Assembly (NCBI RefSeq): GCF_004364775.1
Contig: NZ_SOAL01000011.1
Span: 144,552-208,551, forward strand
Direction: 5' to 3'
Source of the DNA: Comamonas sp. JUb58
Lineage (GTDB): Bacteria; Pseudomonadota; Gammaproteobacteria; Burkholderiales; Burkholderiaceae_C
DNA length: 64,000 nucleotides
The notes below the pieces were generated by a model that searched no databases, was not told the origin of the DNA, and saw nothing but the letters and a program-made list of their open reading frames with translations. Position 1 is the stretch's first letter; each line of letters starts with the position of its first letter. The position numbers and the translations under genes were made by a program. This document shows positions 8,314 through 16,574 of this stretch, piece by piece.

Positions 8314-10698
8314 ATGCCGCAACCGCGCTTCCAACTCGCGCCCCTCGCCCTTGCCACTGCCCTCGCTCTGCCGTTGCTGGCGCTCAGCGCCTTGCCCGCC
8401 CATGCGCAGGCCAGCGCTGCCATGCCCATCTCGCTGCCGGCGCAGTCGCTGGGTTCCGCTTTGAATGAGCTGGCACGCCAGGCCAAGCTGCAGCTGATGG
8501 TGAACCCGGAGCTGGTTGCCGGCAAGCAGGCGCCCGCCGTGGCGGGCCAGCTCAGCCCCAAGCAGGCGCTGGACCGGCTGCTGGTGGGCAGCGGCCTGGT
8601 GGCTGATGTGCAGGGTGCCGAGGTGATTGTCCGAAGAGCACCGGCGCCCGATCCCCGGGATGCGGCTACCTTGTCGACCGTGACGGTCAGTGCGCAGGCC
8701 GATGCCGGTGGCACCACGGAGGGCAGTGGCTCTTACACCACCAACGCCATGCGTACGGCCACCAAGCTGGACTTGTCCATCCGCGAGACACCGCAGACGG
8801 TCAGCGTGGTCACCCGCCAAATGATGGATGACCGGCAGATCGATGACTTCGACACCATGATGAACACGGTCACGGGGGTGCGGGCGGTCAAGGGCGTTCA
8901 GGACTCCCGGTCTTCTTATTACTTCCGGGGCTTCTTTGTAGATAGCTACCAGATGGATGGCATTCCGCTGTACCCCAGCACCTATGCCGTCAACAACTAC
9001 AACACCGACCAGTTCGACCGGGTGGAGATCGTCAAGGGCGCTGCGGGTTTGACGACCGGTGCGGGTGAGCCGGGGGCCGCCGTCAACATGGTGCGCAAGC
9101 ATGCCAACAGCAAGACCTTCAGCGGAACGGTGGAGGCCGGCGCGGGTAACTGGGATACCTACAAGCTGATGACGGACATCTCGACGCCGCTGAACCAGGA
9201 TGGCAGTGTCCGGGCAAGGCTGGTGGCCAGCCATAAGGAAACCGACACCTTCAAGGACCGGGTCCACAACAAAAATGATTTGCTGTACGCGGTGGTGGAT
9301 GCCGATATCACGGCGCAGACCAAGCTGTCCGCAGGCGCGAGTTGGCAGCTGGAAGACCTGAACGGGGATTCGAGCAACCTGCCTGCCTTCTACAAGGATG
9401 GCGGCAGAACCACCTTCAGCCGTTCGAAGAACTTCTCGCCGGACTGGGCATCCTGGGACACCGAGAGAACGTCGTTCTTTGTCGATGCCAAACACCGCTT
9501 TGACAACGGCATTTCTCTCAACACGGTCTATACGCACAACAACATCAAAACCAAGGACCGGCTGGTGGGGTATCTGGGGGTCTGGAGCGGCTTCAATCGC
9601 GACGGCTCGGGCCTGACCTATGACGATTTGCACATGCCGCAGGACATCAAGGAGGACAACTTTGATATCTATGCCTCCATCCCCTTGCGGTTTGCGGACA
9701 GAGACCACGAGATCGTGGCCGGTTTCCAGTTCAACCGGCAGAAATGGGACCAGACCAAACTGGGCGAACACACCTACACGATTGATAACTTCTTCAGCCA
9801 AAACGGCAGCGAAATTGCCTATGGAGGTGATGATTTATCCATCGCCTGGCGCAATGAATACACCAAGCAAACGGCCTTCTACCTGTCGGGAAAGTTTTTG
9901 CTGCGCGATGACCTGAAGTTGATTCTGGGCGGCCGGTTGACCAACTGGAAATATGACGCCATCTGGCAAGGCGTGCCCAACGAGAAATACGACACGCGCA
10001 ATGAGTTCACGCCGTTTGCCGGCTTGGTTTATGACCTCGACGCCAACCACTCGGTGTATGCCAGCTACACGAATATCTTCAAACCGCAGAATTACCGCGA
10101 TGTGAATGAAAAGCTGCTCGATCCGCTGGTGGGCAATAACTACGAGGTCGGTGTCAAGGGCGAATACCTGGACAAGAGGCTGAATGCCAGCCTGGCGCTC
10201 TTCCAGATCAAGCAGGACAACGCACCCATTGAGACGGACACCAAGCTCTCGGATGGTTCCACGGCCTACCGCGCTGCCAAGGGCGTGGTGTCCAAGGGCG
10301 TGGAGCTGGAGGTCAACGGGAAGATTACCAACCACTGGGATGCCCAGATCGGGTTTGCACACTTCAATGCAGAAGAGGCAGGAGGCGCCAAGTACAACAC
10401 GCGCGCGCCTCGCAACAACATCAATATCTTCAGCAAATACAGCATTGGCAACTTCAGCATTGGCGGTGGCGTGAACTGGAAAAGCAAGGGCTATGTGGGT
10501 TCGGGCAGCCGCGTGGTCAGCCAGCAAGCATTTGCAGTGGTCGACCTGATGGCGGCCTACCGCTTCAATGACCGTTTGTCCATGCAGCTGAATATCCATA
10601 ATCTTTTCGACAAAAAGTATTACTCCGGGTATTCGGCCTATGAGTACACCTATGCCGCACCCATCAATGGAATGCTGAGCATGAAATACAAGTTCTAA
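8314..10698 (+). CDS. TonB-dependent siderophore receptor with STN domain, FhuE/FoxA-like (cluster 2)
   Basis: 794 aa. The signal peptide ends SALPAHAQ (about residue 32). The STN domain is at about 36-90 (ISLPAQSLGSALNELARQAK, SPKQALDRLLVGSGLV). The plug contains LSIRETPQTVSVVTRQMMDD and VEIVKGAAGLTTGAGEPGAA. The barrel ends in the aromatic tail MKYKF. The plug resembles hydroxamate receptors of the FhuE/FoxA group. The reading frame is open back to 8179, but ATG 8314 with GGAG at 8300-8303 and a proper signal peptide is chosen. The PepSY gene starts 14 bases downstream, so iron uptake and processing genes are probably co-transcribed. Confidence 0.9.
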   Translation: MPQPRFQLAPLALATALALPLLALSALPAHAQASAAMPISLPAQSLGSALNELARQAKLQLMVNPELVAGKQAPAVAGQLSPKQALDRLLVGSGLVADVQGAEVIVRRAPAPDPRDAATLSTVTVSAQADAGGTTEGSGSYTTNAMRTATKLDLSIRETPQTVSVVTRQMMDDRQIDDFDTMMNTVTGVRAVKGVQDSRSSYYFRGFFVDSYQMDGIPLYPSTYAVNNYNTDQFDRVEIVKGAAGLTTGAGEPGAAVNMVRKHANSKTFSGTVEAGAGNWDTYKLMTDISTPLNQDGSVRARLVASHKETDTFKDRVHNKNDLLYAVVDADITAQTKLSAGASWQLEDLNGDSSNLPAFYKDGGRTTFSRSKNFSPDWASWDTERTSFFVDAKHRFDNGISLNTVYTHNNIKTKDRLVGYLGVWSGFNRDGSGLTYDDLHMPQDIKEDNFDIYASIPLRFADRDHEIVAGFQFNRQKWDQTKLGEHTYTIDNFFSQNGSEIAYGGDDLSIAWRNEYTKQTAFYLSGKFLLRDDLKLILGGRLTNWKYDAIWQGVPNEKYDTRNEFTPFAGLVYDLDANHSVYASYTNIFKPQNYRDVNEKLLDPLVGNNYEVGVKGEYLDKRLNASLALFQIKQDNAPIETDTKLSDGSTAYRAAKGVVSKGVELEVNGKITNHWDAQIGFAHFNAEEAGGAKYNTRAPRNNINIFSKYSIGNFSIGGGVNWKSKGYVGSGSRVVSQQAFAVVDLMAAYRFNDRLSMQLNIHNLFDKKYYSGYSAYEYTYAAPINGMLSMKYKF

Positions 10699-10712
10699 TA
10701 GAAAGTCTGGGC

Positions 10713-12365
10713 GTGGGGAACTCTCTTCGACAATCGGCCGCTTGGCTGCATACCTGGTCCGGCCTCGTCGTGGGCTGGGTGCTGTTCTTTGTATTCGTCA
10801 CCGGCACGGCGGGCTATTTCCAGCCGGAAATCACCCGCTGGATGAGGCCCGAGCAGGTCGATCCACGCCCGATGGAACTGAGAGCTGCGGATGTTCAAGG
10901 CATGGCGCAAAGGGCACTGCTGCGGCTGGAGCAGAAAGCGCCGCAAGCAGCCAGCTGGAGCATTACGCTGCCGCACTATGCGCAAGGAACGCGCTCCTGG
11001 CAAGGCCTCTCCATCCGCTGGCAGCACATGCCCGAGCCCGGTCACGAGTTCGGTCTGAGCCTCTCAGAAAAACTGGACCCCGAGACCGGCGCCGCGCTCG
11101 CCCCCGAGCCGGAGCCGCGCGCCACCGCCGGGGGCTTTGGCCTGTACCGCATGCACTACGCGCTGCACTACCTGCCCTACCTCTGGGCGATCCGCATCGT
11201 CGGCGTCTGCACCATGCTGATGCTGCTGGCCATCATCACCGGGGTCATCACCCACAAGAAGATCTTCAAGGACTTCTTCACCTTCCGGCCGGGCAAGGGG
11301 CAGCGGTCCTGGCTGGATGCGCACAACGCCATCAGTGTGATGGCGCTGCCGTTCTTTCTGATGATCACCTACAGCGGCCTGGTGTTTTTGATGTTTGCCT
11401 ATATGCCCGCAGGCCGGGATCTGCTGTATGGCAGCGACAAGGAGACGCGCTCGGGCTTTTATGAAGAGCTGTTTGACGACGAGCACAAGCATGCAGCGAT
11501 TGGCATGCCGGCGGCTGCGCTGGCGCCGCTGATCACGCAGGCCCACGCGGCCTGGGGCCCAGGCCAGCTCGCGTCCATCACGGTCGAGCGGCATGAAGGG
11601 GAGCCAGCGGAGATCATCCTGGCAAGGCCGCCCCAGCAGAAGCTGGATATCTGGACGGCCGACACCCTGCGTTTTGATGCCGACACCAGTGCGCCTTTGC
11701 CCCCTGAGCCGCGCGCCGGAGGCAGCGCGGTGCTGACGCAGGCGGTGGTGCTCAACCTGCACGAAGGGCACTTTGCCAGCATCTGGGGGCGCTGGTTGTA
11801 CTTCATCGCCGGCTTGCTGGGCTGCGCCATGATCGGCACCGGCCTGGTGCTCTGGACCGTGAAGCGCCGCCGGCAGCACCTGGCAGCGGGCCTGGAGGGC
11901 GCGGAGCAGTTCGGTCTGCGCCTGGTGGAAAACCTCAATGTAGCGACCATCGCCGGGCTGCCGTTGGCGGTGGCTGGCTACTTCTGGGCCAACCGCCTGC
12001 TGCCGCTGGACATGGCCGACCGGGCCGCCTGGGAGCTGCACAGCCTGTTCGCCCTCTGGCTGGGTACGCTGTTCTTTGCCATGGCGCGGCCGCTGGCGCG
12101 CGCCTGGATCGAACTGCTCTGGGCCGGCTGCGCGGCCTATGCGCTGGTGCCGCTGGTCAACGCGCTGACGACGGACCGCCACCTGGGCCGCAGCCTGGCC
12201 GAGGCATGGCAGGGCGGTGACTGGGTGTTTGCCGGTTTTGACCTCTGCATGCTGGCGCTGGCCCTGGTCTTGGCGACCATGGCACGCAAAGTGCAACGCC
12301 GTTTGGCGCCCAAGCCCGCCTTGGGGCCTCAAGGCATGGCGGCCCCAGCAGGAGAGGCGGCATGA
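10713..12365 (+). CDS. PepSY-associated transmembrane protein, putative siderophore-iron reductase partner
   Basis: A 550-aa inner-membrane protein of the PepSY_TM family. The first membrane helix is near residues 18-36 (LVVGWVLFFVFVTGTAGYF), with further helices around 160-180 (IVGVCTMLMLLAIITGVITH), 205-230, 365-385 and in the C-terminal third. Soluble PepSY parts lie between. Homologues next to TonB receptors are thought to help release iron from siderophores in the periplasm; this role is established only loosely. The start is GTG 10713, just after the receptor gene. The 3' end overlaps the next gene by ATGA. Confidence 0.8.
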   Translation: MGNSLRQSAAWLHTWSGLVVGWVLFFVFVTGTAGYFQPEITRWMRPEQVDPRPMELRAADVQGMAQRALLRLEQKAPQAASWSITLPHYAQGTRSWQGLSIRWQHMPEPGHEFGLSLSEKLDPETGAALAPEPEPRATAGGFGLYRMHYALHYLPYLWAIRIVGVCTMLMLLAIITGVITHKKIFKDFFTFRPGKGQRSWLDAHNAISVMALPFFLMITYSGLVFLMFAYMPAGRDLLYGSDKETRSGFYEELFDDEHKHAAIGMPAAALAPLITQAHAAWGPGQLASITVERHEGEPAEIILARPPQQKLDIWTADTLRFDADTSAPLPPEPRAGGSAVLTQAVVLNLHEGHFASIWGRWLYFIAGLLGCAMIGTGLVLWTVKRRRQHLAAGLEGAEQFGLRLVENLNVATIAGLPLAVAGYFWANRLLPLDMADRAAWELHSLFALWLGTLFFAMARPLARAWIELLWAGCAAYALVPLVNALTTDRHLGRSLAEAWQGGDWVFAGFDLCMLALALVLATMARKVQRRLAPKPALGPQGMAAPAGEAA

Positions 12366-12673
12366 GCAAAACCATAAAAACGACGGGCCTGACGCCTCGC
12401 TACCGCCTGGCTGTCGCATCGCGGGTGCTGGCCGCCGCCTTGGGCGGCTATGCGCTGACATCGGCCGCCACCTTGCTGCTGGCCTTGCTCTGGCCTGCGC
12501 CCAAGGCCCAGGGCATTTTGTGGGCCACGATGCTGAGCTTTGCGCTGTATGCGGTGGCGGTGATATGGGTGTTCCACACAAAGACCGCTGCGCGCGCCTG
12601 GCTGGGCATGCTGGTGGCCACGGCGGTCTGCAGCGGCCTGGCCTGGATGCTGTGGCTGGGAGGGCGGCCATGA
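12362..12673 (+). CDS. DUF3649-family small membrane protein
   Basis: 103 aa with three hydrophobic segments (VLAAALGGYALTSAATLLLA, WATMLSFALYAVAVIWVF, WLGMLVATAVCSGLAWMLWL). This matches the DUF3649 family, annotated as iron-uptake-associated because it recurs between PepSY_TM and DUF3325 genes. It overlaps the neighbours on both sides by ATGA, so all three are translationally coupled. It probably forms a membrane complex with them. Its biochemical role is not known. Confidence 0.75.
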   Translation: MSKTIKTTGLTPRYRLAVASRVLAAALGGYALTSAATLLLALLWPAPKAQGILWATMLSFALYAVAVIWVFHTKTAARAWLGMLVATAVCSGLAWMLWLGGRP

Positions 12674-13512
12674 CCCATGTGTTGACGGGCACCCACCTGG
12701 CGATCCTGGGGTTGAGCCTGCTGGGCTTTGTGGCGCTGGCCTTGGCGACAGAGCGCCATGCCGAGCATCTGCTGGGCCGCCTGCCTGCACCGCACTGGCG
12801 CCTGCTGGCCCGCGTGGCCGGTTGGTTGCTGCTGGGCATCGCCCTGGCCTGGGGCATCCGCGTGCTCGATGTCGGGGTGGGCATCAGCTTCTGGCTGGGC
12901 TGGCTCACGGTGGCTGCATTGGCACTGGTCTTTGTCTTCCCCTACTGGCCCTGGCAGCCGCCGGTGCGCGAGAAGCCGCTGCGCCCCTCCAAGGCCGATG
13001 CCGCCCTGCCTGTGCCCCCTTCACCAGCCAGTCGCCGCCGCATTGCCGCTGCGTTGCTGGCCGCCACATTGGCGGTGTTTGTGATCGGCCTGTGGCGGGT
13101 CGAGACCCAGCCCCTGAAGCGGCCCGATGCCATCCAGGGCCAGATCGGCCCTTGGTCCTTCAGCTTGGCCGAAGCCCATCGCGATCCGCCCGAGTTGGTG
13201 GACATGGAGGTGCCGATGAAGGAGTTCCGTCTGCGCTTTTGCGATGCCTGCGACAACGACATTGGCAGCGTGTACCTGAAGGTGAACCAGCCGCGCAGCC
13301 CGCGCGCCACCGGCATGGGTTTTATGGGCCAGCGCTGGGAGCGCCGGGTGGAGATACCGCTGCCCAGCACCTTGCAGGCGGACAGTGAGCTGTGGCTGAC
13401 GGTGGTCGGCAAGGACGGTGCAGTGCACCAAACGCATTGGCGCATGGACCAGGTGGCGCCTGCGACGGTGGCCTGGTTTGAACAAAGGAGGCGCACAGAT
13501 GCCCAACACTGA
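12670..13512 (+). CDS. DUF3325 membrane domain with C-terminal extra-membrane extension
   Basis: 280 aa. Residues 1-105 are DUF3325-like: three helices (LAILGLSLLGFVALALATER, WLLLGIALAWGIRVLDVGVG, FWLGWLTVAALALVFVFPYW). DUF3325 proteins are usually about 110 aa. Here a proline-rich linker leads to a fourth helix (AALLAATLAVFVIGLWRV) and a soluble domain of about 140 residues containing FCDACDND and QRWERRVEIPLPS. The extension may be periplasmic and could bind metal or a partner through the CxxC-like FCDAC. Its ATG overlaps the DUF3649 stop. Confidence 0.72.
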   Translation: MTHVLTGTHLAILGLSLLGFVALALATERHAEHLLGRLPAPHWRLLARVAGWLLLGIALAWGIRVLDVGVGISFWLGWLTVAALALVFVFPYWPWQPPVREKPLRPSKADAALPVPPSPASRRRIAAALLAATLAVFVIGLWRVETQPLKRPDAIQGQIGPWSFSLAEAHRDPPELVDMEVPMKEFRLRFCDACDNDIGSVYLKVNQPRSPRATGMGFMGQRWERRVEIPLPSTLQADSELWLTVVGKDGAVHQTHWRMDQVAPATVAWFEQRRRTDAQH

Positions 13513-13888
13513 TCGACCTGAACGGATACGGGTAGCGGCCTTTGGGCAATGGATGCTGGGCGCCGCTGCCGCCTGCTTGTGCAGCGTGGCCCTGGCCCAT
13601 GAACCGGTCGCCCGCTGCTACCTGTTGGATGCGCACACCGTGCGCTGCCGGGGCGCCAGCAATGATGGCGATGAGATGTCCGGATCGCGCATGGAGGTGA
13701 TTGCACTGAGCGGCAAGACCCTGCTGGAAGGCAAGCTCGATGCCAACTCCACCTGGAGCTTCAGCAAACCCCAAGAGCCTTTCTATGTGCTGTTCGATGT
13801 CGGGCCTGGCCTGCAGGTGAGCATTGAGCAGGAAGAGATCAGCGCGCCACCTGCCGGCGCCACACCCCGATGGATGCGCCAACGATGA
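13499..13888 (+). CDS. Small secreted protein of the PepSY/DUF3325 iron cluster
   Basis: 129 aa. It starts at ATG 13499 behind a strong ribosome site (AAAGGAGG, 13485-13492) and overlaps the DUF3325 stop. The signal peptide spans about residues 1-32, ending SVALA-H. The mature part begins HEPVARCYLLDAHTVRCRGA and carries two cysteines, followed by a beta-rich stretch (FYVLFDVGPGLQVSIEQEE). Position and export signal suggest a periplasmic helper of the iron cluster. I do not recognise a named domain. Confidence 0.7.
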   Translation: MPNTDRPERIRVAAFGQWMLGAAAACLCSVALAHEPVARCYLLDAHTVRCRGASNDGDEMSGSRMEVIALSGKTLLEGKLDANSTWSFSKPQEPFYVLFDVGPGLQVSIEQEEISAPPAGATPRWMRQR

Positions 13889-14031
13889 AGCTTTTGCCCA
13901 CCCGCCTGAGATGTCGACCTGCCGCCCCCGCGCTGAGCGACGAGCAGGTCCTTCGTTGCGTTGCTGCCAGCAGCACCAGTACCCCCAGTACCACTGCTAG
14001 CGCCCGGAGGTTCCATTGCCGACACCGCTGA
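13885..14031 (+). CDS. Possible 48-aa ORF between secreted protein and MacB
   Basis: ATG 13885 overlaps the previous stop (ATGA). The frame runs 48 codons, rich in Ser, Thr, Arg and Ala, and ends 16 bases inside the MacB gene. It begins MKLLPTRLRCRPAAPALSDE. A MacA-type adaptor gene would be expected at this place, and nothing of such length is present. The ORF could be a coupling peptide, a remnant or chance. Composition gives no function. Confidence 0.2.
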   Translation: MKLLPTRLRCRPAAPALSDEQVLRCVAASSTSTPSTTASARRFHCRHR

Positions 14032-15977
14032 TCGAACTGCGCGGCATCCGCAAATGCTATGGCGGTGGCAGCACGGGCCGGCCTGAGGTAGAGGTGCTGC
14101 ATGGCATTGATCTGTCCATCCAGGCGGGCGAGTTTGTGGCCATCGTCGGCCAATCGGGTTCGGGCAAATCCACGCTGATGAACCTGCTCGGCTGCCTGGA
14201 CCGGCCCAGTGCCGGCAGCTACCACTTCAATGGGCAGGATGTGGCGGCGCTGGATGCCGATGCGCTGGCCTGGCTGCGGCGCGAGGCCTTTGGCTTTGTG
14301 TTCCAGGGCTACCACCTGATAGCGACCGATTCCGCACAAGAGAACGTGGAGATGCCCGCCATTTATGCGGGCAGCGCAAGGCCCGCGCGGGCATCGCGTG
14401 CCCAGGCCTTGTTGGCCCGGCTGGGGCTGGCAGACAAGCGGCATCTGCGGCCCAACCAACTATCGGGCGGACAGCAGCAACGCGTATCGATTGCGCGGGC
14501 CTTGATGAACGGGGGCCGCATCATCCTGGCCGATGAACCCACCGGCGCGCTCGACAGCCAAAGCGGCGCCGAGGTGATGGACCTGCTGCACCAGCTGGCC
14601 GATGCCGGCCACACCATCCTCCTGATCACCCATGACCGCAAGGTAGCGGCGCAGGCCCGCCGCGTGATCGAGATCCGGGATGGCTGCATCGTCAGCGACA
14701 GCGACCCAAGCCCTTGCACAGCACCATCGCAGGCCGCCTTGCCTCCGCCGGACATGAACGAGGCAATGCAGAAGTCTGGCGCCCAACCCTTCGCCGACCT
14801 GCGCGAAGCGCTGCGCTCGGCCTGGCGCTCCATGCGCATCCACCGCGCACGCACGGCCTTGACCCTGCTGGGCATCGTCATCGGTGTGGCCTCGGTCATC
14901 GTGATGCTGGCCGTCGGCATGGGCGCCCGCCAGGAGGTGGTGGCACGCATGGGCGCGATGGGGGCGACGGTGATGTACATCAACAACCGCAAACCGCCGC
15001 AAGGCGGGCCGACTGGCGTGACCACCTTGGCGGACCTGGAGGCAGTAGAACAGCTGCCCGAGGTGGCGCACGCCATGCCGGTAGCGCGCGACCCGGCCAC
15101 CGTGCGCTACGGCAATGTGGCCTGGCAGGGCGACACCATTGCCGCCACCAGCGCCTGGCCAGCCATCCACAACTGGCCCGTGGCGCAAGGGCGCTTTTTT
15201 ACCGATGCCGAGGATGCGGAGCTGGCGCCTGTCGTGGTAATTGGCAAGAAGGTGCATGAGCGCTTTTTTGAAGGCCGCAAAGCGCTGGGCGAGCTGCTGC
15301 TGATTGGCACCACGCCTTTTCAGGTGGTGGGTGTCATGTCAGAAAAAGGCGCCGGCGATGGCGGCCAGAGCCAGGATGACCTGGTGGTTGTTCCCTACCG
15401 CTCGGGCATCCTGCGCATCTTCCCCAACGGCAAAAGTTTTGCCCCGCACTACACGGTGATCCAGGCCCGCGATTCGCAAAGCGTGCTGCCCGCGCAAGCG
15501 GCCATTGAGAACCTGCTGCGCTTGCGCCACGGCCGCGAAGACTTCTATGTGGCGAACGCCGCCGCCCGCCTGCAGGCCGAAGCCCAGGCCAAGGACTCGA
15601 TGACCACCATGCTCAGCCTGATCGCCGCCGTCTCACTGCTGGTCGGCGGCATCGGCGTGATGAACGTGATGCTGATGGCCGTGAAGGAGCGCACGCGCGA
15701 GATCGGCATCCGCATGGCGACTGGCGCACGCCAGTGGGATATTCAGCGCCAGTTCATGACCGAGGCGGTGCTGGTGACCATGGTGGGCGGGACCGTGGGC
15801 GTGTTGCTTGGGGTGCTGATTGGCGCGGTGCTGGTATTTTTGGGGGGCGCTGTTGTGCTGTCGGTCAGCGCGATGTTGCTGGCTTTTGGGTGCGCGGTGG
15901 TGACCGGCTTGGTGTTTGGGTGGATGCCGGCGCGGCAGGCGGCGCGGTTGGAGCCGGTGGTGGCGTTGGGTGGTTAG
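14016..15977 (+). CDS. MacB-type ABC exporter, fused ATPase and permease
   Basis: 653 aa with TTG start at 14016 and GGAGG at 14006-14010. Residues 1-235 form the ATPase: Walker A GQSGSGKST near 46-54, signature [15 protein letters not shown] near 149-163, Walker B ILADEP directly after. A first membrane helix lies near 285-305, followed by the MacB periplasmic domain. The FtsX-type permease end has three helices from about residue 535 (SLIAAVSLLVGGIGVMNVML and later). Family members (MacB, PvdT) pump macrolides, peptides or siderophores with a MacA adaptor and TolC. No adaptor gene is adjacent. The context suggests siderophore export or recycling, which is inference. Confidence 0.85.
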   Translation: MPTPLIELRGIRKCYGGGSTGRPEVEVLHGIDLSIQAGEFVAIVGQSGSGKSTLMNLLGCLDRPSAGSYHFNGQDVAALDADALAWLRREAFGFVFQGYHLIATDSAQENVEMPAIYAGSARPARASRAQALLARLGLADKRHLRPNQLSGGQQQRVSIARALMNGGRIILADEPTGALDSQSGAEVMDLLHQLADAGHTILLITHDRKVAAQARRVIEIRDGCIVSDSDPSPCTAPSQAALPPPDMNEAMQKSGAQPFADLREALRSAWRSMRIHRARTALTLLGIVIGVASVIVMLAVGMGARQEVVARMGAMGATVMYINNRKPPQGGPTGVTTLADLEAVEQLPEVAHAMPVARDPATVRYGNVAWQGDTIAATSAWPAIHNWPVAQGRFFTDAEDAELAPVVVIGKKVHERFFEGRKALGELLLIGTTPFQVVGVMSEKGAGDGGQSQDDLVVVPYRSGILRIFPNGKSFAPHYTVIQARDSQSVLPAQAAIENLLRLRHGREDFYVANAAARLQAEAQAKDSMTTMLSLIAAVSLLVGGIGVMNVMLMAVKERTREIGIRMATGARQWDIQRQFMTEAVLVTMVGGTVGVLLGVLIGAVLVFLGGAVVLSVSAMLLAFGCAVVTGLVFGWMPARQAARLEPVVALGG

Positions 15978-16271
15978 GGGGGGAGGGTGCTGGCTTTTGC
16001 GGCGGATGTCGCAATCACCGACTGTGACGGCATCCCGACCCAGCCGGGTCGTTACCGCTTCGGTGAGGAGGCAGAGAGGCTCGGGTAGGGAGAAGAAGGA
16101 AGGGAAGGGAAGGGGTTCAGTAATGCGCCGCGCCTAACATTCCCATTCTTGCCGTGCTACAGTTACTCCGCTGTGCCAGTCAAGCGCAGCCGGGATTGGC
16201 GTCCTGTCACATTGCTGCGACGCAAGCCGCAGTCTCCTCCGCAGAGTACCTGCGGCTTGTTTGTTCGTGCC
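15978..16271. other. Island left-border region with two hairpins, no gene seen
   Basis: The MacB gene ends in a G-rich tract (15976-15985). A short hairpin, CGACCC-AGCC-GGGTCG at 16036-16051, may be a weak terminator. A stronger perfect 10-bp stem, CAAGCCGCAG (16223-16232) with CTGCGGCTTG (16250-16259), is followed by TTTGTT. It lies just before the C4-like RNA and could be its leader stem or a terminator. GATTGGCGTCC occurs at 16194-16204 and again at 16362-16372, flanking the RNA. Short frames here lack start signals. Confidence 0.4.
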
Positions 16272-16362
16272 CCTTTTATGGCGGCTCGGGCAGGGAGCCG
16301 CGAGGCTCGCCGGTTTGCGCAAGCGGTGTCCGGTACGCCAACCTGCTCGAGCTGCCGCCCTG
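16272..16362 (+). ncRNA. C4-like antisense RNA (phage P1/P4 immunity RNA family)
   Basis: The pattern matches my memory of the C4 family: a CCTTTTATGGCGGC box, a CAGGGAGCC-GCGA-GGCTCGCCGG hairpin (16291-16313), a loop region, then CCGGTACGCCAACCTG (16330-16345) and a closing GCCGCC. GGCGGC at 16280-16285 pairs with GCCGCC at 16354-16359 to close the fold. In phages P1, P7 and P4, C4 is cut from a leader transcript and blocks translation of a downstream gene. Here two small overlapping genes begin 50 bases downstream, the expected targets. The call rests on memory of the consensus; a covariance-model search was not possible. Confidence 0.68.
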
Positions 16363-16412
16363 ATTGGCGTCCGGGTGGTGGTTTTTGCAAATCACACTGC
16401 TTGGAGTCCACC

Positions 16413-16574
16413 ATGGCTCAGTCTTCCCTCGCGCGCATCTCTGCGCCCACTTCCGGCCTGGGCGAAGTCGCCCTTATCCAACTGCATCCCGACGCGCACA
16501 ACGCGCTGCACATGGCCGTACAAGCACTGCCTCCACTGCGCAACCTGTCCCGGAATCAGGAGGCGTCATCATGA
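16413..16574 (+). CDS. Small protein downstream of C4-like RNA, 53 aa
   Basis: This small ORF starts at ATG 16413 with GGAG at 16402-16405 in good position and encodes 53 residues beginning MAQSSLARISAPTSGLGEVA. Its stop overlaps the next start (ATGA), so the pair is translationally coupled. This is the layout seen in phage leaders regulated by C4 RNA, where a short leader cistron (as icd is to ant in P1) controls the following gene. I recognise no domain. It may act mainly as a coupling cistron. Confidence 0.5.
   Translation: MAQSSLARISAPTSGLGEVALIQLHPDAHNALHMAVQALPPLRNLSRNQEASS

Noticed and set aside
15978..16150. Search for a second copy of the tRNA-Thr 3' end as the left attachment site
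   Set aside because: No repeat of the tRNA 3' terminal bases longer than a few bases was found here, so I do not report an att site.
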